NCBI GenBank assembly: GCA_002378975.1
Contig: DFST01000182.1
Location: 2,449-16,585, forward strand
Source: Chitinophagaceae bacterium UBA3430
Lineage (GTDB): Bacteria; Bacteroidota; Bacteroidia; Chitinophagales; Chitinophagaceae
DNA: 14,137 bases
Reading direction: 5' to 3'
The first letter of the stretch is position 1. Each line of letters starts with the position of its first letter. Of the stretch, positions 1 to 6,516 are shown piece by piece. The translations under genes and the position numbers were made by a program. The notes under the pieces were generated by a model. It was not told the DNA's origin. It worked only from the letters and a program-made list of their open reading frames with translations, and ran no database searches.

Positions 1-122
1 TGATTGGGCCACCAGTCGCGGTTGTGGGTGCCACTGCCAGCGCCTTTCTTGAGCATACCACCGGTGAAGGGGCATTTGCTTTCGCTGTTGACGTTGTAGG
101 TATTCTTCGGATTGCTTTCCAT
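1..122 (-). CDS. katG: Catalase-peroxidase KatG, N-terminal fragment (runs off the left edge)
   Basis: Only about 40 N-terminal residues are in the window, read leftwards from an ATG at 122-120; the gene continues past position 1. The translation begins MESNPKNTYNVNSESKCPF and reaches GTHNRDWWPNQ. The CPF...GG...NRDWWPNQ arrangement is the conserved start of bifunctional catalase-peroxidases, which remove hydrogen peroxide with haem b in the cytoplasm. There is no signal peptide, as expected. A TAnnTTTG-type Bacteroidota -7 element lies just upstream on the same strand (150-143), giving a short leader. The active-site residues lie outside the window, so function rests on family resemblance of the N-terminus alone, which is distinctive. 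Confidence 0.85.
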   Translation of the reverse strand, partial: MESNPKNTYNVNSESKCPFTGGMLKKGAGSGTHNRDWWPN

Positions 123-142
123 GTTGTGTTGGTTTTGGGATG

Positions 143-150
143 CAAAAATA
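143..150 (-). promoter_or_regulatory. Candidate Bacteroidota -7 promoter element for katG
   Basis: On the minus strand this reads TATTTTTG, an exact match to the TAnnTTTG consensus used by the primary sigma factor of Bacteroidota, 20 bases before the katG ATG. I did not find a convincing TTG -33 element at the usual spacing, so this is a half-supported promoter. No OxyR- or PerR-like operator was recognised. Confidence 0.4.
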
Positions 151-292
151 TTTGAAAACGGAACGCTAAATGCTGTTCTGCTTAATAACCCACCAAAATC
201 AGGAATGTTGAGGCTTTTGAAGGAAAAAATGACGAGAATTCGACATTTGAAGGAGGAATAAAAGAAAAGCGTCGAGAAAGCGATTATTTTGC

Positions 293-328
293 TTGCCCGC
301 TGAATGCAAGTAGGCGGGATTGCCCGCC
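293..328. repeat. GC-rich hairpin repeat between katG and the tRNA
   Basis: TTGCCCGC occurs at 293-300 and again at 320-327. GGCGGG (313-318) pairs perfectly with CCCGCC (323-328) across a 4-nt loop, and it can also pair with the first copy. A GC-rich island in otherwise AT-rich intergenic DNA, with alternative pairing, resembles a short REP-like palindromic unit. No T-run follows on either strand, so it is not a classic terminator. Copy number elsewhere in the genome cannot be judged here. Confidence 0.4.
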
Positions 329-357
329 GAACGATAGATGGTGGGTTTGACGATTTC

Positions 358-429
358 GGTCCCGTAGTTCAATGGATAGAATAGAAGTTTCCTAAACTTT
401 TGATCCCAGTTCGATTCTGGGCGGGACTA
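358..429 (+). tRNA. tRNA-Arg (anticodon CCT)
   Basis: A full cloverleaf can be drawn by eye. Acceptor 358-364 pairs with 422-428 (a G-U closing pair, then six Watson-Crick pairs). D stem is 367-370/379-382. Anticodon stem is 384-388/396-400 with loop TTCCTAA and anticodon CCT at 391-393, reading AGG (arginine). The variable region is 4 nt. T stem is 405-409/417-421 with loop TTCGATT. The discriminator is A429, and CCA is not encoded. Total length is 72 nt. The 20 bases at its 3' end recur with two changes at 3677-3696, which marks the gene as a possible integration target. Confidence 0.93.
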
Positions 430-552
430 CACTTTTATTTTAAAGCGTAACAGCCAAGATGATTCTTTTGGTGCGCCGAAAATTTGGGAGATAGGCCTTA
501 TATTTTAAAAGCAGTTTTAACATATCATAAAACCCCATTTTATAAAAAAGAA

Positions 553-3192
553 TTAGTATATAATTGAAACGGTACCTTTTGGAACTTGTCCGCTGCCATC
601 TTTAAGGTCGATCATATAAACATATACACCAATCGGAAGCAGGCTGCCTTTAAAGGTTCCATCCCAAAAACGCGGGTTTCGCTGATCGCTGGAAAACATA
701 AGTTGACCAGCTCTGTCAAAAACATATAAAATTGAATTGGGATACATAGCTAAACCACTTACTTTCCATAAATCATTCTTTCCATCCTTATTTGGGCTGA
801 ACGCGGTAGGTACGTAAAGACCTTTATAAACGGTGATTTTCATTGTATCTCTAGCCATACAGCTTGACTGAAGGTCAGTGGCGGTGATTACATACATTGT
901 GGATACGGAAGGAGAAGCCGAAGGCTGTAGTATTTGAGCATTAGATAAATATATGGGGGGGTGCCAGGAGTAGGAGAATGCAACGGGGTTAGCAATTGAA
1001 GCCTGCATTTGTACAGATCCGCCTGAACTAATAGCAAGATCTGGCCCAGCATGGATGCCGGGCAACGGCGATACCGTAATTGTTCTGGTAGTAGAGCTAC
1101 CAGCAATCGTGTAGGTTATAACGGCAGTGCCGGCTGCTATTCCAGTAATAAGGCCAGTATTGTTCACCTGTGCAACGGCGGAGTTACTTGATGTCCAAAC
1201 ACCCCCGCTAGTTCCATTTGTTGTAAACTGGCTAGTACCCGCAACACAAATAGACTGATTACCAGAGATACTTCCTGCTGTAATTATTGGATTAACAGTA
1301 ATGGTAAAACTAGTCGGTGTACCAACACAAGATCCAGAAACAGGTGTGACCGTGATCGTAGCGACAATTGGAGCTGCAGTGTTGTTTATAGCCGTGAATG
1401 GCAAAATATTTCCCGTACCACTGGAAGCTAATCCGATAGATGGTGTATTATTTGTCCAAGTATAGGAAACATTTTGGTCCTCAAAACCAAAAGCCACCGT
1501 ACAATAAAACTCCGCAACTGTGTAATTAAAACTAACTGATGTAAATGTTCCATCAATTCTTATAATATTGAAACCCTCTTCCCCGGTGAATGAATTATTT
1601 GGGAGATCGTATGTAGTTGACCACCCGGGAGAGGCTGCATCTGTCCAAATGGGAGTAAAAGGTCTGGAAACTATAACAGGAACTGGCATTCCAGGTCGAC
1701 CAACACTGGCAAAGGCCACAAGTGGATTGGTGACAGGCTGACTGAAAGTAGCAGTAAATACCCCAGCCGCAGAATTCATTATTGTTACAGCTGTAAGCGG
1801 AATATTATATTGTGTAGGAAAACGATTTGCCGAATACATACCATTATGCGGGCCCATTCCTCCTCCAGTCTGTGTTACGTTAAAAGAAATTCCATTTTGT
1901 CCGACACCGGAGGCGGCATCTGATGAAACATTATTAACACTCATCCATTGATATCCGGAGCTAGAAGAAGATGGTTGAAAATTAATAACGGATGTTTGAG
2001 AACCCGCATTAACTGCTTGGCTTGCAACGGGTGCGATTGTGGGAGGAGTACATAAGTAAGATTGTATGAATGGGGGCAGGCCTAGAGTGGCATTTCGCCC
2101 CTGCAAGTTAATCGCAGCATGTTGCAGATTACAACCTGCTCCAATCACATTGGGACTATTAATCACCGATAAAAAAGGTTGTTCGTAGTGGGGAATGTAT
2201 AATTTATTATCTAGCCCCAACTGGATAGCGCCACCCCGATAACTAGCTCCCTGACCGGTACCTACTTGAAAAAGGGAGTTAATTATATCAGCGGATGAAC
2301 CCGCATTTAGATTCCATTGTAAAATGGCTCCGGTCTCAATATTACATCCATACAAAATAGAGTTGTTGGGGGAAAATGAAAGCCCATAACAACCAGTTTG
2401 ATTACTCAGCAGTATCGGATTGGAGACTTCCCCAGAATTTGAATTAAAATCATAGAGCTCAAATCCTTGATTTCTATAAGCGCATGCAAGTCTTGAACTG
2501 TTGGAAGATATGGCTAAGTACCCCCAGGCACCATTTGCGATACTACCGACATTTGAGATGACTGGTGAGCCAATTACATTGCCATTTATTAGATATGAAT
2601 AAAAATGATTATTATTAAACCCATGTGCAATCACCCAAAATGCTCCGGGAATACTTGGATGCTTAACGGCAGCAATTTTTTCCTCAGAAGGAGAAAATAG
2701 CGGCGTATTTTTTGTGCCTGCAATAACATCTCCAAGACCACCATTTAGTGCAAGATCAACTTCGCTGTACCTTAAGCCGTTATTACCGCCTTCAGCATCT
2801 ACGGTAAAGACGTAAAATTTTGTAGGAGTACTTGAATTTGGAACAATGATTCCTGATTGTGCCGAGGATGGGTTTCCCATCAACCCTGAGCCATTTGGCA
2901 TGAGCTGATGATTCTTATTGTAAACATTCATCCCATCCGTATAAAATAATAAACTACCCTGGTCATCTGAAAATGATGCGCAACCCTCAAACGTATTCAA
3001 TGCTCCAGTCAAAAGAGCCGTAGGGGGAGTTGTGGCAAAAGACAAGCCTGCATTACGGCCAAAATACCAGTTTTGGGTTTGACGTTGAGCAACTAAACCA
3101 TGGAAAGAATGTATAAAGAGAAAGCAGAAAAAAATAAATCGATAGGCCACTTTCATAAATCTGTCGAATGAAATATGTGATTTTCTATTCAT
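553..3192 (-). CDS. T9SS type B secreted multidomain protein (gliding-motility-type C-terminal domain)
   Basis: An 879-aa protein. A hydrophobic export signal at about residues 14-36 ends in LVAQ, and an alternative start at Met14 (position 3153) would give a more typical signal peptide. Residues ~40-380 look like a beta-propeller-type region with repeated short strands. Residues ~385-635 form an Ig/PKD-like unit whose continuation (YTWTNNTPSIGLASSGTG) is separated from its first strands by a ~165-residue insert (about 411-574). Residues ~638-708 resemble a BIG2-type Ig domain (VWTSSNSAVAQVN...GLITGIAAGTAVITY), and ~712-788 are PKD-like. The last ~88 residues start LYVPTAFSPNKDGKNDLW and contain YVFDRAGQLMF and PIGVYVY, the CHU_C / type B sorting domain that directs export by the type IX system and surface attachment or release. 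No catalytic motif is recognised; adhesion or binding is an inference. It lies alone between the tRNA and the AT-rich block. Confidence 0.9.
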   Translation of the reverse strand: MNRKSHISFDRFMKVAYRFIFFCFLFIHSFHGLVAQRQTQNWYFGRNAGLSFATTPPTALLTGALNTFEGCASFSDDQGSLLFYTDGMNVYNKNHQLMPNGSGLMGNPSSAQSGIIVPNSSTPTKFYVFTVDAEGGNNGLRYSEVDLALNGGLGDVIAGTKNTPLFSPSEEKIAAVKHPSIPGAFWVIAHGFNNNHFYSYLINGNVIGSPVISNVGSIANGAWGYLAISSNSSRLACAYRNQGFELYDFNSNSGEVSNPILLSNQTGCYGLSFSPNNSILYGCNIETGAILQWNLNAGSSADIINSLFQVGTGQGASYRGGAIQLGLDNKLYIPHYEQPFLSVINSPNVIGAGCNLQHAAINLQGRNATLGLPPFIQSYLCTPPTIAPVASQAVNAGSQTSVINFQPSSSSSGYQWMSVNNVSSDAASGVGQNGISFNVTQTGGGMGPHNGMYSANRFPTQYNIPLTAVTIMNSAAGVFTATFSQPVTNPLVAFASVGRPGMPVPVIVSRPFTPIWTDAASPGWSTTYDLPNNSFTGEEGFNIIRIDGTFTSVSFNYTVAEFYCTVAFGFEDQNVSYTWTNNTPSIGLASSGTGNILPFTAINNTAAPIVATITVTPVSGSCVGTPTSFTITVNPIITAGSISGNQSICVAGTSQFTTNGTSGGVWTSSNSAVAQVNNTGLITGIAAGTAVITYTIAGSSTTRTITVSPLPGIHAGPDLAISSGGSVQMQASIANPVAFSYSWHPPIYLSNAQILQPSASPSVSTMYVITATDLQSSCMARDTMKITVYKGLYVPTAFSPNKDGKNDLWKVSGLAMYPNSILYVFDRAGQLMFSSDQRNPRFWDGTFKGSLLPIGVYVYMIDLKDGSGQVPKGTVSIIY

Positions 3193-3530
3193 AATTGATT
3201 TGATCTAATACTTAGCTAACTGCATTCGTGATTTAAAATTACAATATTCAACGATATGAAAGCATTATCAAGGGCAAATAATCCAGGTCATTACAGGTCT
3301 ATTATGAAGCGAAATTTCATTACCTAAATTCAAATCCCAAAGAGCGTGCGCTTAATTATTTAATCGGAAGCGAATTGTTGTAACATCTTACTTCGTAGAA
3401 TAAATATGGGTAATTAAAATAAAATAATGAATCAAAATAACAACTGAATTCCACAGATCATAATTATTACATTTAAAACCAGCAAATGCCAAGCTAATAG
3501 GTTACTTTACAAAATAACACTTACAGAAAG
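3193..3530. other. AT-rich non-coding stretch upstream of the T9SS gene
   Basis: No reading frame with protein-like composition is seen on either strand, and I found no exact TAnnTTTG element. It must hold the promoter of the minus-strand T9SS gene. Base composition is visibly much more AT-rich than the operon in the right half of the window. Confidence 0.5.
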
Positions 3531-3676
3531 TCGACCTCTAGGTCGATTGTCTGGATGCTCATGTATGGCCTCTAAGTCAGACCTAAGAGTGTTAGAACCA
3601 GCGGTAGTCGAATCTACAAAGCAGTCCAGACGATGTGCCTTTAGCACATGTCTGGATGCAGAGCAAATCATCTGCA
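3531..3676. repeat. Hairpin-dense structured block with short internal repeats
   Basis: Several exact inverted repeats are packed into 146 bases. TCGACC (3531-3536) pairs with GGTCGA (3541-3546). TCCAGAC (3625-3631) pairs with GTCTGGA (3650-3656), enclosing ATGTGC/GCACAT (3633-3638/3644-3649) with a CTTTA loop and one bulged G. TGCAGA (3657-3662) pairs with TCTGCA (3671-3676). GTAG/CTAC (3604-3607/3614-3617) flanks TCGAAT, as in a tRNA T arm. Direct repeats are TGTCTGGATGC at 3548-3558 and 3649-3659, and CCTCTA(G/A)GTC at 3535-3544 and 3569-3578. It could be a decayed tRNA-like or recombination region, or a structured RNA; no known RNA family was recognised. Confidence 0.55.
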
Positions 3677-3696
3677 TTCGATTCTAGGCGGGGCTA
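3677..3696 (+). repeat. Degenerate copy of the tRNA-Arg 3' end (candidate attachment-site remnant)
   Basis: This 20-base stretch matches the last 20 bases of the tRNA-Arg gene (410-429), in the same orientation, at 18 of 20 positions; it differs at 3686 (A for G) and 3693 (G for A). The bases before it do not complete the T stem, so it is not a second tRNA. Repetition of a tRNA 3' end a few kilobases downstream of the intact gene is the usual trace of site-specific integration by a tyrosine recombinase. No integrase gene lies between the two copies, so an att role is inferred. Confidence 0.5.
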
Positions 3697-3931
3697 TTAT
3701 AAATCCCTCCGGAGTTAGATTTTTATTTTGGACAATATACCTGCTGCAAAACAGTTTGAAGCACATAATAAACTGCCCGCTCCGAGGTTGAAAATGTCGC
3801 TTGCATAAGTATGGATACTGATTAAAATAATCAGAGAGTTAAAAAGATATATATAATTTGCAAAAATTATGTATAAATGAGTTTTTTTAGTAATTTTCTC
3901 TATCTATTAGATACCAATAAAACCTTTTAAA

Positions 3932-4336
3932 ATGGCAATACTGAAAAAATTTCTTTCTTGCTTTTCTGTGCTCCTATGTATAGTTGTTTCATTAAACGCT
4001 CAAATTTCAACTACCAGATTAGGATCAGAGTTAGATGATAATACATATTCTTTTGATGTCTTTTGCCTTCAGTCTATTAGTAACAGCAAATACGCCTTTA
4101 ATAAGACGATACAACTAAAGATAAAACAGACTCTATATATTGCATCCAACTCCGGTGAGCCTTTAGTTAGATTAACATGCTGGGATTACAATCGTAGCAA
4201 AGAGATAAAAATATACTTAAATGCTTTTGAAGATTATTTTATTGGCAGCGGCTTAGGCGATTATGGCTGTGCACTTGGATGCATTTGGAATAATAAAAAT
4301 ATATTGAGCTATTTACGCAAACGTTATTCATTTTAA
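3932..4336 (+). CDS. Hypothetical exported protein, 134 aa
   Basis: I do not recognise this protein. It begins MAILKKFLSCFSVLLCIVVSLNAQ, a clear Sec signal peptide with a probable cleavage after about residue 24 (NAQ|IS). The mature part is about 110 residues with alternating polar and hydrophobic stretches and four cysteines (FDVFCLQ, RLTCWDY, DYGCALGC). These could form disulfides in the periplasm or outside. It is AT-rich like its surroundings, stands alone on the plus strand, and is followed by two very small hydrophobic reading frames. The signal peptide, cysteine pattern and absence of disruption argue that it is a real gene, possibly a lineage-specific island gene. No function is claimed. 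Confidence 0.6.
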   Translation: MAILKKFLSCFSVLLCIVVSLNAQISTTRLGSELDDNTYSFDVFCLQSISNSKYAFNKTIQLKIKQTLYIASNSGEPLVRLTCWDYNRSKEIKIYLNAFEDYFIGSGLGDYGCALGCIWNNKNILSYLRKRYSF

Positions 4337-4377
4337 AACGATGCTAATCTTAATTGTCTACTTGACTAAAATATAGT

Positions 4378-4500
4378 ATGCGAAGAGCGATAAAATGGGT
4401 TGTTGGACTTATTATCTGCATAATTGGCGTATTAACTACTCCTATATTAATTGGCATATACATATTCGCAATTGGTGCTGCCATGATGGAGGATGAATAA
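4378..4500 (+). CDS. Small membrane protein, 40 aa
   Basis: ATG at 4378, TAA at 4498-4500. The N-terminus is MRRAIKWVVG, followed by a hydrophobic stretch to about residue 36 rich in I, L, G and V with a central TTP break, and an acidic tail MMEDE. Positive N-terminus, membrane span(s) and negative C-terminus form a coherent one-pass or hairpin membrane peptide, which is unlikely for random AT-rich DNA. It lies 41 bases after the exported hypothetical and in the same direction, so the two may be co-transcribed. Function is unknown; membrane peptides of this size include regulators and toxins, but nothing here selects between them. Confidence 0.4.
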   Translation: MRRAIKWVVGLIICIIGVLTTPILIGIYIFAIGAAMMEDE

Positions 4501-4546
4501 ATTAAAATTACCAGTGATCGAAAAGGGAAATTAAAATTAAATTTAC

Positions 4547-4741
4547 ATGCAAAAACTCCTACTATTACTTTTTCTATTTTTTTTGGTTAGAGGAATTATT
4601 GTCGGTTTGAATAGAAGCAAGTAAGAATGGCAGCCTAATAAATACCTTTATAAGTTCAGCGATCATTAGGGAAAAGGGGAATTGAAAGATCTTATTGCTA
4701 TTTTAAATTATCAATCCATGGATGTAGTATTATTTGAATAA
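4547..4741 (+). pseudogene. Broken small gene: protein-like frame with two internal stops
   Basis: A frame starting at ATG 4547 gives MQKLLLLLFLFFLVRG and then about nine more residues, resembling a signal peptide or membrane anchor, and meets TAA at 4622-4624. In the same frame it continues EWQPNKYLYKFSDH, a TAG at 4667-4669, then GKGELKDLIAILNYQSMDVV and LFE before a final TAA at 4739-4741. The downstream pieces have the charged and aromatic composition of real protein, which suggests a ~64-residue exported or membrane protein with two nonsense mutations. Alternatively only the first 25-residue hydrophobic peptide is made. I do not recognise the family. Confidence 0.35.
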
Positions 4742-4892
4742 TACTATTTATCAAATAATAAAGCAACCAGATATTAAATCCATATTTCATTTTCAACCCA
4801 AAAGCAAAAAAGTCATTCTAATATAAATTAATTATATCTATACGACACGTTCCTATATTCGTAGATGTCCAAACGGTAGTAAAGTCTACTAA
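4742..4892. other. AT-rich intergenic tail with no recognised feature
   Basis: No reading frame or RNA was recognised between the broken small gene and the terminator hairpin. The low GC of the preceding kilobase ends about here. Confidence 0.4.
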
Positions 4893-4917
4893 AAAATCCC
4901 ACTTGCGGTGGGATTTT
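4893..4917. terminator. Bidirectional intrinsic terminator
   Basis: AAAATCCCAC (4893-4902) is perfectly complementary to GTGGGATTTT (4908-4917) around a TTGCG loop. The flanking A-tract and T-tract supply a U-run in both directions. It lies 54 bases beyond the stop codon of the minus-strand cold-shock-domain gene and can also stop plus-strand transcription from the AT-rich block. Confidence 0.85.
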
Positions 4918-4970
4918 AAGTTTGGGGTTTTGAGAAAACTCAAACGCTGCAAGAAGAGTTAAAGAAACAA

Positions 4971-5420
4971 TCAATTCGTCACAACACTCACTTCAATCGC
5001 TTCAGGCCCTTTCATGCCTTTCACGATCAAAAACTGTACTTTATCGTTGACTCCTACCGGACCAGAGAGCTGCTTGTGGTGAACAAAAACACTTTGCTTT
5101 GTTTTTGAGTCACGTATAAAACCATATCCTTTTTCGTCATTGTAATAGGTAACAATTCCCGATTCAAACTGATCGGCCGAATTGCGATCCTCGGCCTTAG
5201 GGGAACTTATTTGAATATCCTCAATATTGACCTCTCGCCTTCTGGAAGGATCCTGGGGAGTGGACGTGAGATTCCCATTTTCATCCACGTAAGCGATCAT
5301 ATCAGCAAAGGAATTGCCAACGCGGGCATTCTCTTTTCGCTCCCGTTTTTTCTCCTCTTTTTCTTTTCGGGCTTGCTGTTTCTTTTTTTCTCTGTCTCGC
5401 TTACTGAAAAATTCTGCCAT
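4971..5420 (-). CDS. Cold-shock-domain protein with charged N-terminal extension
   Basis: A 149-aa cytoplasmic nucleic-acid-binding protein. Residues ~6-33 are almost all K, R and E (KRDREKKKQQARKEKEEKKR), a highly charged helix or coiled coil. Residues ~37-85 are a polar linker containing SFADMIAYVDENGNLTSTP, which I recall as typical of the Bacteroidota version of this protein. Residues ~87-149 form a cold-shock OB fold with RNP1 (KGYGFI, 97-102) and RNP2 (VFVHH, 111-115), the aromatic single-stranded RNA/DNA-binding surface. The family melts RNA secondary structure during cold adaptation or growth transitions. It has its own terminator at 4893-4917. A fragment of a second cold-shock gene lies just upstream on the same strand. 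Confidence 0.9.
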   Translation of the reverse strand: MAEFFSKRDREKKKQQARKEKEEKKRERKENARVGNSFADMIAYVDENGNLTSTPQDPSRRREVNIEDIQISSPKAEDRNSADQFESGIVTYYNDEKGYGFIRDSKTKQSVFVHHKQLSGPVGVNDKVQFLIVKGMKGPEAIEVSVVTN

Positions 5421-5528
5421 GTATCTGTTTATGTTTTAAGTGTGTAATGATTCGTATAAAATGTTACAAAACAACGTGTTGGGGAATGGAGTTAAAAAGC
5501 AGCATTTAATAGGCCACTTTTTTGGGAA

Positions 5529-5609
5529 TTATTGTTTCAAACGAACGTTTATGGCACTTACTCCACGTTTGCCAACCTCCGTATCATAAGATACGTTGTC
5601 GTTCTCCTG
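5529..5609 (-). pseudogene. 3' fragment of a second cold-shock (CspA-type) gene
   Basis: The minus strand encodes QENDNVSYDTEVGKRGVSAI then NVRLKQ and a stop at 5531-5529. This closely resembles the last ~26 residues of small CspA-type proteins (…I.ENDNV.YDTE.GKRG..A.NV.L). The preceding DNA does not supply the KGFGFI and VFVH motifs in any frame. In the same frame it continues only as TKYLDYLHIL and then an in-frame stop at 5660-5658, which closes a 42-codon frame that starts at ATG 5786 (MIIYQNPAGIVWLDGSDCDQ...) and resembles no cold-shock sequence. The 5' two thirds of the gene therefore look replaced or lost. It is a truncated neighbour of the intact cold-shock-domain gene. Confidence 0.6.
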
Positions 5610-5842
5610 AAGAATATGAAGGTAGTCTAAATATTTGGTATTCCCGCTTACGCCCGTTTAACACGAAGCAGTCAGTGCAAAAGAAAGAGCAAATACGCCC
5701 GATAAAGATTTTAATGCGGCAATCGGCTGATCGCAATCAGATCCGTCCAGCCAGACGATACCTGCCGGATTTTGATAAATGATCATGCCGGCAGAACCGA
5801 ACCCTTACCTGATTGTTTTGTTGTAGATAAAATTACCGTTAC

Positions 5843-6430
5843 ATGAAGCCCTCCTTCCTACTGATTCTCCTCTTGCTCATCGCCGTACCCATTCTACTGT
5901 CTTTTACCAAAACAAGCATAGAGAAACAGAAATACCGGCTCGTTAAAAAAGAAAAGGAGTTCGAAATCCGGTTTTATCCTCCGGCCATTTTGGCTACCAC
6001 CCGATCGGCGGTTAAATCGTACCGGGAACTGGGAAGCAGCGGATTTCGAAAAATTGCCGGATACATATTCGGAAACAACGAATCCTCCGCCAAAATCGCC
6101 ATGACGTCTCCCGTTCACATGGATATCAATGACAAAGGATCATCGATGAGCTTTGTCATGCCTTCCCAATACACCCTCGACAAACTACCACGCCCGGTAG
6201 ACAGCCGCGTGGAATTGCACGAAAGCGCTGCCGTCTACATGGCCGCCATCGAGTTTGGCGGATACGCCAACGATGAAAAGATCAAGCAATATGCAGATCG
6301 ACTCTTAGAGGCACTCAATCGAAACGGAATAAAAACGACCGGTAATCCAACTTTTCTCGGATATAACGCGCCGTACGACTTAATCGGAAGAAAGAATGAA
6401 GTGGTGATTGCCATTGAATGGAAAGAATAG
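5843..6430 (+). CDS. SOUL-family haem-binding-like protein, membrane-anchored or exported
   Basis: A 195-aa protein. An N-terminal hydrophobic segment (residues ~4-21, SFLLILLLLIAVPILLSF) acts as a signal anchor or uncleaved signal. The rest is a complete SOUL/HBP domain with its landmarks: EFEIRFYPPAILATT near the start, GFRKIAGYIFGNNE, the KIAMTSPVHM strand, MSFVMPSQYTLDKLP, and the late motifs FGGYANDEKIKQYADRLLEAL and GYNAPYDLIGRKNEV. Length is normal for the family. SOUL proteins bind haem or other tetrapyrroles in some organisms; bacterial members are mostly uncharacterised, so haem binding here is a family inference. It is a single gene transcribed towards the end of the glucan operon, with a hairpin in the convergent gap. 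Confidence 0.88.
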   Translation: MKPSFLLILLLLIAVPILLSFTKTSIEKQKYRLVKKEKEFEIRFYPPAILATTRSAVKSYRELGSSGFRKIAGYIFGNNESSAKIAMTSPVHMDINDKGSSMSFVMPSQYTLDKLPRPVDSRVELHESAAVYMAAIEFGGYANDEKIKQYADRLLEALNRNGIKTTGNPTFLGYNAPYDLIGRKNEVVIAIEWKE

Positions 6431-6461
6431 GGCGGGGCAAATCAAAAAATAAAATCAACGC

Positions 6462-6477
6462 CGCTGAAAATTCAGCG
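6462..6477 (-). terminator. Probable terminator of the glucan-utilisation operon
   Basis: CGCTGAA (6462-6468) pairs with TTCAGCG (6471-6477). On the minus strand the hairpin is followed, after a short GGCG spacer, by a T-rich run (TTGATTTTATTTTTT). It lies 40 bases beyond the stop of the last operon gene. The T-run is offset from the stem, so efficiency is uncertain. There is no T-run on the plus side. Confidence 0.5.
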
Positions 6478-6516
6478 ATTGCACCAATTAATCCTTAGGG
6501 TCAAAAGAAGGTAAGC

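Noticed and set aside
3549..3631. Possible second, type II tRNA gene with GTCTGGA/TCCAGAC as acceptor stem and a TCGAAT T loop
   Set aside because: No 5-bp/7-nt anticodon arm can be drawn, the T loop is short, and eight extra bases separate the T arm from the 3' acceptor strand.
3723..3806. 27-codon minus-strand frame (MQATFSTSERAVYYVLQ...)
   Set aside because: Too short, with no start signal, neighbour or recognisable family; likely chance in this composition.
5522..5782. 86-codon plus-strand frame over the cold-shock fragment
   Set aside because: It lies antisense to a recognisable cold-shock C-terminus, and its composition (many Arg, Pro, His) is that of a shadow frame.
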